Below, one piece after another: positions 29,466-34,822 of a stretch of 34,822 nt of DNA. The notes beneath the pieces were generated by a model. The model did no database searches. It was not told where the DNA came from and saw only the letters and a list, made by a program, of their open reading frames with translations. Position numbers and translations under genes: made by a program. Positions within the stretch are counted from its first letter, which is position 1. Every line of letters starts with the position of its first letter. The stretch comes from Pseudomonas sp. MWU13-2100 (GTDB lineage: Bacteria > Pseudomonadota > Gammaproteobacteria > Pseudomonadales > Pseudomonadaceae). The DNA lies in assembly GCF_023242365.1 (NCBI RefSeq), contig NZ_JALLIX010000057.1, positions 1-34,822 on the forward strand, in the 5' to 3' direction.

Positions 29466-30824
29466 ATGAGTAACAACCTCGACCAGCTCACCGATTGGTT
29501 GAAAGACCACAAGATCACAGAAGTCGAATGCATGATTGCCGACCTTACCGGCATCACCCGAGGCAAGATCTCGCCGACCAACAAGTTCATTGCCGAAAAA
29601 GGCATGCGCTTGCCCGAGAGCGTCCTGTTGCAGACCGTGACCGGTGATTACGTCGAAGACGACATCTATTACGAACTGCTCGACCCGGCCGACATCGACA
29701 TGATCTGTCGCCCCGACAGCAATGCGGTGTACCTGGTGCCCTGGGCCATCGAGCCCACCGCCCAGGTGATCCACGACACCTACGACAAGCAGGGCAACCC
29801 CATCGAGCTGTCGCCGCGCAACGTGCTCAAAAAAGTCCTGGCACTCTATGCCGAAAAGGGCTGGCAGCCGATCGTGGCGCCGGAAATGGAGTTCTACCTG
29901 ACCAAGCGCAGCGACGATCCGGACTACCCGTTGCAGCCGCCGATCGGCCGCTCCGGTCGCCCGGAAACCGGTCGCCAGTCGTTCTCCATTGAAGCGGCCA
30001 ACGAATTCGACCCGCTGTTCGAAGACGTCTACGACTGGTGCGAATTGCAGGAACTGGACCTCGACACGCTGATCCACGAGGACGGCACGGCGCAGATGGA
30101 AATCAACTTCCGGCATGGCGACGCGTTGTCCCTGGCCGACCAGATCCTGGTGTTCAAGCGCACCATGCGCGAAGCCGCGCTCAAGCACGACGTGGCGGCG
30201 ACCTTCATGGCCAAGCCCATGACCGGCGAGCCGGGCAGCGCCATGCACCTGCACCAGAGCATCATCGACATCGCTACCGGCAAGAACGTCTTCTCCAATG
30301 ACGACGGGACCATGAGCCAGCTGTTCCTGAATCACATCGGCGGCCTGCAGAAGCTGATCCCCGAGTTGCTGCCGCTGTTCGCGCCGAACGTCAACTCGTT
30401 CCGCCGCTTCCTGCCGGACACCTCGGCACCGGTGAACGTCGAATGGGGCGAAGAGAACCGCACCGTGGGCTTGCGGGTCCCGGATGCCGGCCCGCAGAAC
30501 CGCCGCGTGGAAAACCGCCTGCCGGGCGCCGACGCCAACCCCTACCTGGCGATTGCTGCAAGTCTGCTGTGTGGCTACATCGGTATGGTCGAGGGCCTCA
30601 ACCCGAGCGCGCCGGTGGTCGGTCGTGGTTACGAGCGTCGCAACCTGCGCCTGCCACTGACCATCGAGGACGCCCTGGAGCGCATGGAAAACAGCAAGAC
30701 CATCGAGAAATACCTGGGCAAGAAATTCATCACTGGCTACGTCGCGGTCAAGCGGGCCGAGCATGAAAACTTCAAGCGCGTCATCAGTTCGTGGGAGCGG
30801 GAGTTCCTGCTCTTCGCCGTCTGA
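29466..30824 (+). CDS. spuB: Glutamylpolyamine synthetase SpuB
   Basis: This second PuuA-type glutamine synthetase homologue (452 residues) in the cluster corresponds to PAO1 spuB (PA0298). The N-terminal domain carries EVECMIADLTGITRGKISPT. Active-site blocks are APEMEFYLTK, HEDGTAQMEINFRHGD, GSAMHLHQSI and NVNSFRRFLP with EENRTVGLRVP. It differs from SpuI enough to expect a different polyamine preference, for example spermidine or diaminopropane rather than putrescine; this is inference. It lies 55 bp before spuC in the same operon. Confidence 0.92.
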   Translation: MSNNLDQLTDWLKDHKITEVECMIADLTGITRGKISPTNKFIAEKGMRLPESVLLQTVTGDYVEDDIYYELLDPADIDMICRPDSNAVYLVPWAIEPTAQVIHDTYDKQGNPIELSPRNVLKKVLALYAEKGWQPIVAPEMEFYLTKRSDDPDYPLQPPIGRSGRPETGRQSFSIEAANEFDPLFEDVYDWCELQELDLDTLIHEDGTAQMEINFRHGDALSLADQILVFKRTMREAALKHDVAATFMAKPMTGEPGSAMHLHQSIIDIATGKNVFSNDDGTMSQLFLNHIGGLQKLIPELLPLFAPNVNSFRRFLPDTSAPVNVEWGEENRTVGLRVPDAGPQNRRVENRLPGADANPYLAIAASLLCGYIGMVEGLNPSAPVVGRGYERRNLRLPLTIEDALERMENSKTIEKYLGKKFITGYVAVKRAEHENFKRVISSWEREFLLFAV

Positions 30825-30879
30825 TGCGCCGGGCGCGGTAGCTGGAGACCGCGCCTCTACTGGAATCTAGGAGAACCGT

Positions 30880-32244
30880 ATGACCAGCAACAACCCGCAA
30901 ACCCGTGAATGGCAAGCCCTCAGCAGTGATCACCACCTGGCGCCCTTCAGCGACTTCAAGCAGTTGAAAGAGAAAGGCCCGCGCATCATCACCCACGCCA
31001 AGGGCGTCTACCTCTGGGACAGCGAAGGCCACCAGATACTCGACGGCATGGCCGGCCTCTGGTGCGTGGCCATCGGCTACGGTCGCGATGAGCTGGCCGA
31101 CGCCGCCAGCAAGCAAATGCGCGAGCTGCCTTATTACAACCTGTTCTTCCAGACCGCCCACCCGCCGGTGCTGGAACTGGCCAAGGCCATCTCCGAGATC
31201 GCACCCGCAGGCATGAACCACGTGTTCTTCACCGGTTCCGGCTCCGAAGGCAACGACACCATGCTGCGGATGGTCCGCCACTACTGGGCGATCAAAGGCC
31301 AGCCGAACAAGAAGGTCATCATCAGTCGCAAGAACGGCTATCACGGTTCCACCGTGGCCGGCGCGAGCCTGGGCGGCATGACCTATATGCACGAACAGGG
31401 CGACTTGCCGATCCCGGGCATCGTCCACATCCCGCAGCCATACTGGTTTGCCGAAGGCGGCGACATGAGCCCGGAAGAGTTCGGGGTCTGGGCCGCGAAC
31501 CAACTGGAAGAAAAGATCCTGGAACTGGGCGTGGACAACGTCGGTGCCTTTATCGCCGAGCCGATCCAGGGCGCGGGCGGCGTGATCGTGCCGCCGGACA
31601 GCTACTGGCCGCGCATCAAGGAAATCCTCGCCAAGTACGACATTCTCTTCGTCGCCGACGAAGTGATCTGTGGTTTCGGCCGCACCGGTGAGTGGTTCGG
31701 CAGTGATTTCTACGGCCTCAAGCCGGACATGATGACCATTGCCAAGGGTCTGACCTCCGGCTACATCCCCATGGGTGGCCTGATCGTGCGCGACGAAGTG
31801 GTCGCGGTGCTCAATGAAGGCGGTGATTTCAACCACGGTTTCACCTATTCCGGGCATCCGGTGGCCGCGGCCGTGGCCCTGGAAAACATCCGTATCCTGC
31901 GCGAAGAAAAAATTATCGAACGCGTGCGCAGCGAAACGGCACCCTATTTGCAGAAACGTCTGCGGGAACTGAACGATCACCCATTGGTGGGTGAAGTTCG
32001 CGGTGTGGGCCTGTTGGGCGCCATCGAACTGGTCAAGGACAAGGCCACCCGTGCGCGGTATGAAGGTAAAGGCGTCGGCATGATCTGCCGGCAGTTCTGC
32101 TTCGATAATGGACTGATCATGCGTGCCGTCGGCGACACCATGATCATTGCGCCGCCACTGGTGATCAGCAAAACCGAGATCGACGAGTTGGTGGCCAAGG
32201 CACGCAAGTGCCTGGATCTGACCCTGAGTGTATTACAGGGCTAA
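30880..32244 (+). CDS. spuC: Polyamine:pyruvate aminotransferase SpuC
   Basis: The 454-residue class III PLP aminotransferase moves the amino group of putrescine or related polyamines to pyruvate. The PLP lysine is Lys289 in TIAKGLTSGY, Asp260 in VADEVICGFGRTG contacts the pyridine nitrogen, and GSGSEGNDT (119-127) binds the cofactor phosphate. The MAGLWCVAIGYGRDELADA block is typical of SpuC. AGGAG precedes the ATG. It follows spuB and precedes the transporter genes after a 176-bp gap that holds hairpins. Length and motifs are complete. Confidence 0.95.
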   Translation: MTSNNPQTREWQALSSDHHLAPFSDFKQLKEKGPRIITHAKGVYLWDSEGHQILDGMAGLWCVAIGYGRDELADAASKQMRELPYYNLFFQTAHPPVLELAKAISEIAPAGMNHVFFTGSGSEGNDTMLRMVRHYWAIKGQPNKKVIISRKNGYHGSTVAGASLGGMTYMHEQGDLPIPGIVHIPQPYWFAEGGDMSPEEFGVWAANQLEEKILELGVDNVGAFIAEPIQGAGGVIVPPDSYWPRIKEILAKYDILFVADEVICGFGRTGEWFGSDFYGLKPDMMTIAKGLTSGYIPMGGLIVRDEVVAVLNEGGDFNHGFTYSGHPVAAAVALENIRILREEKIIERVRSETAPYLQKRLRELNDHPLVGEVRGVGLLGAIELVKDKATRARYEGKGVGMICRQFCFDNGLIMRAVGDTMIIAPPLVISKTEIDELVAKARKCLDLTLSVLQG

Positions 32245-32251
32245 GTGCTAG

Positions 32252-32348
32252 GCTCTGAGCCGGAAGTACGGTGTAGGTGCTTTCGCTCAGAGCAATCAGA
32301 AAGGGTGGTCTCTCCTTGAAAGGCTGCCTTGGATCTTGCCAGACTACC
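32252..32348 (+). other. Hairpins in the spuC-spuD gap
   Basis: GCTCTGAGC (32252-32260) and GCTCAGAGC (32285-32293) form a perfect nine-base stem. A second stem pairs GGTGGTCT (32305-32312) with AGACTACC (32341-32348), one wobble. There is no U-run. They could attenuate or process the transcript between catabolic and transport genes. From there to spuD the sequence is AT-richer (GGTTAAAAAGAATAAATT), so a separate promoter for spuD is possible. Confidence 0.45.
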
Positions 32349-32420
32349 CCCACTGTTTCGAGTTGCCCGGGAATTGGCCGCCGAACAGCGGGTTAAAAAG
32401 AATAAATTGGAGCATGACGC

Positions 32421-33530
32421 ATGAAGGCATTAGGTAAGAACGTAGCCGGCAAGACTCTCCTCGCCCTGTCGTTGGCGGGTGTCATGGCCGGTGCCGCTCA
32501 CGCGGACGACAAGGTGTTGCACGTTTACAACTGGTCCGACTACATCGCACCGGACACCGTGGCCAACTTTGAAAAAGAGTCCGGCATCAAGGTGGTTTAC
32601 GACGTCTTCGACAGTAACGAAACCCTGGAAGCCAAGTTGCTGGCCGGCAAGTCCGGTTACGATATCGTTGTGCCATCCAACAACTTCCTGGCCAAGCAGA
32701 TCAAGGCCGGTGTCTACCAGGAACTGGACAAGTCGAAACTGTCCAACTACGGCAACCTGAACCAGTCGCTGCTCAAGGCAGTCTCGGTCAGCGACCCGGG
32801 CAACAAACACGCGTTCCCGTACATGTGGGGCTCGATCGGCATCGGCTACAACCCGGAGAAGGTCAAGGCGGCGCTGGGCGTGGACAAGATCGACTCGTGG
32901 GATTCGGTACTCAAGCCCGAGAACCTCGCCAAGCTGAAAAGCTGCGGCGTGAGCTTCCTCGATTCGCCAACCGAAATGCTGCCGGTAGCCCTGCACTACC
33001 TGGGCCTGCCGACCGACACCCAGAAGAAGGAAGATCTGAAGAAAGCCGAAGATCTGTTCCTCAAACTGCGTCCGTCGATTGCCTACTTCCACTCGTCCAA
33101 GTACATCTCCGACCTAGCCAACGGCAACATCTGCGTCGCCATCGGTTACTCGGGTGATGTCCAGCAGGCCAAGTCCCGTGCCGCCGAAGCCGGTGACAAG
33201 GTCAAAGTCGCCTACAGCATCCCGAAAGAAGGGGCTGGCAGCTTCTACGACATGGTGTCGATCCCTAAAGATGCGGAAAACACCGAAGCGGCCTACAAGT
33301 TCATGAACTACCTGCTCAAGCCGGAAGTCATGGCGGCGATCACCGACAGCGTGCGTTTCCCTAACGGTAACGAGAAGGCGACCGCATTGGTCGACAAGAG
33401 CATCACCAGCGACCCGGGCATCTACCCGCCAGCGGATGTGCAGGCCAAGCTGTATGCCATCGCCGACTTGCCGGCGGCGACCCAGCGCGAAATGACCCGC
33501 AGCTGGACCAAGATCAAATCGGGTAAATAA
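32421..33530 (+). CDS. spuD: Putrescine-binding periplasmic protein SpuD
   Basis: The 369-residue PotF-type binding protein has signal peptide MKALGKNVAGKTLLALSLAG continuing to AAHA, with cleavage before DDKVLHVYNW. Polyamine-site residues are in YNWSDYIAP, DVFDSNETLE and YMWGSIGIGYN. Phe275 in GAGSFYDM lines up with Phe273 of P. aeruginosa SpuD, where SpuE has Trp; this residue separates putrescine from spermidine preference. It delivers putrescine to the SpuFGH importer. Order and similarity match PA0300. Confidence 0.94.
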   Translation: MKALGKNVAGKTLLALSLAGVMAGAAHADDKVLHVYNWSDYIAPDTVANFEKESGIKVVYDVFDSNETLEAKLLAGKSGYDIVVPSNNFLAKQIKAGVYQELDKSKLSNYGNLNQSLLKAVSVSDPGNKHAFPYMWGSIGIGYNPEKVKAALGVDKIDSWDSVLKPENLAKLKSCGVSFLDSPTEMLPVALHYLGLPTDTQKKEDLKKAEDLFLKLRPSIAYFHSSKYISDLANGNICVAIGYSGDVQQAKSRAAEAGDKVKVAYSIPKEGAGSFYDMVSIPKDAENTEAAYKFMNYLLKPEVMAAITDSVRFPNGNEKATALVDKSITSDPGIYPPADVQAKLYAIADLPAATQREMTRSWTKIKSGK

Positions 33531-33549
33531 GTCGATTTGAGACAACTCC

Positions 33550-33579
33550 CGGGAGTGGCGCAGCCTTTGGCCGCTCCCG
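33550..33579 (+). other. Intercistronic hairpin between spuD and spuE
   Basis: CGGGAGTGGC (33550-33559) and GCCGCTCCCG (33570-33579) form a ten-base stem with one wobble and a ten-base loop. It lies just before the spuE ribosome site and lacks a U-run. It may protect the spuD message end and lower read-through to spuE. Confidence 0.55.
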
Positions 33580-33601
33580 TGGATTTCTAGAGGACCTCCA
33601 C

Positions 33602-34696
33602 TTGTCTGTTTCTTTCTTTCGCAAAGCCATGCTGGCGGGCGCGGCGCTGACCTTGGCGGTCAGTGTGCAAGCGGCGCCGACCGTGCATATTTATAACTGG
33701 TCGGATTATATCGGGCAGACCACCCTGGTGGATTTCCAGAAGGCCACCGGTATTGTGCCGGTCTATGACGTCTTCGACTCCAATGAAACCCTGGAAGGCA
33801 AGTTGCTGGCCGGGCACACCGGCTATGACGTGGTGGTGCCGTCCAACCATTTCCTTGGCAAGCAGATCAAGGCGGGCGCGTTCCAGAAACTCGACAAGAC
33901 CCAGCTGCCGAACTACGTGAACCTCGACCCGGCGTTGATGAAACGCCTGGAAAAGAACGACCCGGGCAACCAGTACGCCGTGCCTTATCTGTGGGGCACC
34001 AACGGCATCGGCTACAACGTCGAGAAGGTCAAGGCGGCGCTGGGTGTCGACAAGATCGACTCCTGGGCGGTGCTGTTCGAGCCGGAGAACCTGAAGAAAC
34101 TCTCCGGCTGCGGTGTGGCGTTCCTCGATTCGGCCGATGAAATGCTGCCGGCGGTGCTCAACTACATGGGCTTGAGCCCCAACAGCACCAATGAAAAAGA
34201 CTACAAGCTGGCTGAAGAGAAGCTGCTGAAAGTCCGTCCCTACGTCACCTACTTCAACTCCTCCAAGTACATTTCCGATCTGGCCAACGGCGAGATCTGC
34301 GTGGCGGCCGGGTTCTCCGGCGATATCTTCCAGGCCAGGAAACGCGCCGAGGAAGCCAAGAAAGGCGTGAACATCGCCTATGTGATTCCCAAGGAAGGCG
34401 GCAACCTCTGGTTCGACATGCTGGCGATTCCCAAGGACGCCGGCAACGTCAAGGAGGCCCACGCCTTTATCAATTATCTGCTGCAACCTGAAGCGATTGC
34501 CCAGGTCAGCGATTATGTCGGTTATGCCAACCCGAACCCAAAGGCTGGCGCTCTGATGGATCAGTCCGTGCGTACCGATGAGGCGGTTTACCCACCGCAG
34601 GCCGTTGTGGACAAGCTGTACGTCAATGCTGAGCTACCCCCGAAAATCCAACGTTTGATGACCCGCAGCTGGACCAGGGTCAAGTCGGGCAAGTAG
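33602..34696 (+). CDS. spuE: Spermidine-binding periplasmic protein SpuE
   Basis: The 364-residue PotF-type binding protein is the paralogue of the preceding gene. The signal peptide is MSVSFFRKAMLAGAALTLAV with cleavage after QA before APTVHIYNW. Trp270 in GGNLWFDM corresponds to Trp271 of P. aeruginosa SpuE, the residue tied to spermidine binding. I start it at TTG (33602). AGAGGA at 33589-33594 is seven bases upstream, and only this start provides the positively charged Arg-Lys of a signal peptide. An ATG at 33629 would leave a signal without charge. It works with SpuFGH to import spermidine. Confidence 0.93.
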   Translation: MSVSFFRKAMLAGAALTLAVSVQAAPTVHIYNWSDYIGQTTLVDFQKATGIVPVYDVFDSNETLEGKLLAGHTGYDVVVPSNHFLGKQIKAGAFQKLDKTQLPNYVNLDPALMKRLEKNDPGNQYAVPYLWGTNGIGYNVEKVKAALGVDKIDSWAVLFEPENLKKLSGCGVAFLDSADEMLPAVLNYMGLSPNSTNEKDYKLAEEKLLKVRPYVTYFNSSKYISDLANGEICVAAGFSGDIFQARKRAEEAKKGVNIAYVIPKEGGNLWFDMLAIPKDAGNVKEAHAFINYLLQPEAIAQVSDYVGYANPNPKAGALMDQSVRTDEAVYPPQAVVDKLYVNAELPPKIQRLMTRSWTRVKSGK

Positions 34697-34720
34697 TGCC
34701 CGTGGGTCGAACCATCCAAA

Positions 34721-34741
34721 GCCGGGTCACCCAGGCCCGGC
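34721..34741 (+). other. Intercistronic hairpin between spuE and spuF
   Basis: GCCGGG (34721-34726) and CCCGGC (34736-34741) pair around a nine-base loop, with no U-run. It lies between the binding-protein genes and the ATPase gene and could reduce expression of the ATPase relative to the binding proteins (inference). Confidence 0.45.
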
Positions 34742-34768
34742 GGCTAAATCTTGTTGGGAGTTTTACAA

Positions 34769-34822
34769 ATGGCAGTTGCCTCCGGCGCCTATAAGAAAGC
34801 CCTCGAGGGCGATCAGACACCT
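34769..34822 (+). CDS. spuF: Polyamine ABC transporter ATP-binding protein SpuF, 5' end only
   Basis: Only the first 18 codons (MAVASGAYKKALEGDQTP) are inside the window. They match the start of pseudomonad SpuF/PotG-type ATPases, and the position after spuE is that of PA0302. GGAG at 34757-34760 lies eight bases before the ATG. The Walker motifs would be beyond the window edge. Confidence 0.8.
   Translation, partial: MAVASGAYKKALEGDQTP

Noticed and set aside
29412..31980. Two long minus-strand frames opposite spuB and spuC
   Set aside because: Both are antisense to genes with complete active-site motifs and show no family features of their own.

Overview
The window reads as chromosomal DNA of a fluorescens-group Pseudomonas. 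Codon use is GC-rich. Gene order matches two landmark pseudomonad clusters: lsfA-ssuEADCBF, and spuI facing spuABCDEF as in P. aeruginosa PAO1. The gaps carry pseudomonad REP/REPIN repeats built on the core GTGGGAGCGGAGCTTGCCC. No phage, transposase, integrase, CRISPR, rRNA or tRNA was seen.

Layout. (1) 64-3758 is a small metabolic segment: a YghZ-type aldo/keto reductase, a LysR regulator divergent from a short-chain dehydrogenase, the C-terminal remnant of a second dehydrogenase, a REPIN and a small membrane protein. (2) 3768-5762 is a BetT-like choline/betaine transporter with a TetR/BetI-like palindrome upstream. (3) 6112-10770 is a cysteine/cystine block: serine acetyltransferase divergent from D-cysteine desulfhydrase, then a cystine ABC transporter (tcyJLN). 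(4) 11182-15962 holds an unknown two-module protein, then two tandem SfnB/DszC-like flavin oxidoreductases and a DszA-like monooxygenase. (5) 16178-18083 holds a methyltransferase, a 119-bp tandem REP array and a DUF6124-like gene with an elaborate leader. (6) 18101-23452 on the minus strand is lsfA-ssuEADCBF for alkanesulfonate use. (7) 23771-26693 holds an OprD-family porin, a decayed tauA fragment that keeps an AT-rich promoter-like region, and a TetR regulator. (8) 26995 to the end is the polyamine cluster spuI / spuABCDE and the first codons of spuF.

How it fits together. Regions 3, 4, 6 and the tauA remnant form a chromosomal neighbourhood for scavenging sulfur from cystine, D-cysteine, sulfones and sulfonates. 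SsuE is the only flavin reductase seen and could serve several of the flavin monooxygenases. AT-rich islands precede the sulfur units, and three of them share the decamer TTTAATATTC (or its complement). Region 8 imports putrescine and spermidine (SpuD, SpuE, SpuF...) and degrades them by gamma-glutamylation (SpuI, SpuB), transamination (SpuC) and deglutamylation (SpuA).

The most unusual signal is the leader of the DUF6124-like gene (minus strand, 17880 to 17649). A central segment can pair either with an upstream arm or with a downstream arm that overlaps the Shine-Dalgarno. A terminator-like hairpin with a U-run lies inside the upstream loop. This is the layout expected of a cis-acting RNA switch or attenuator.
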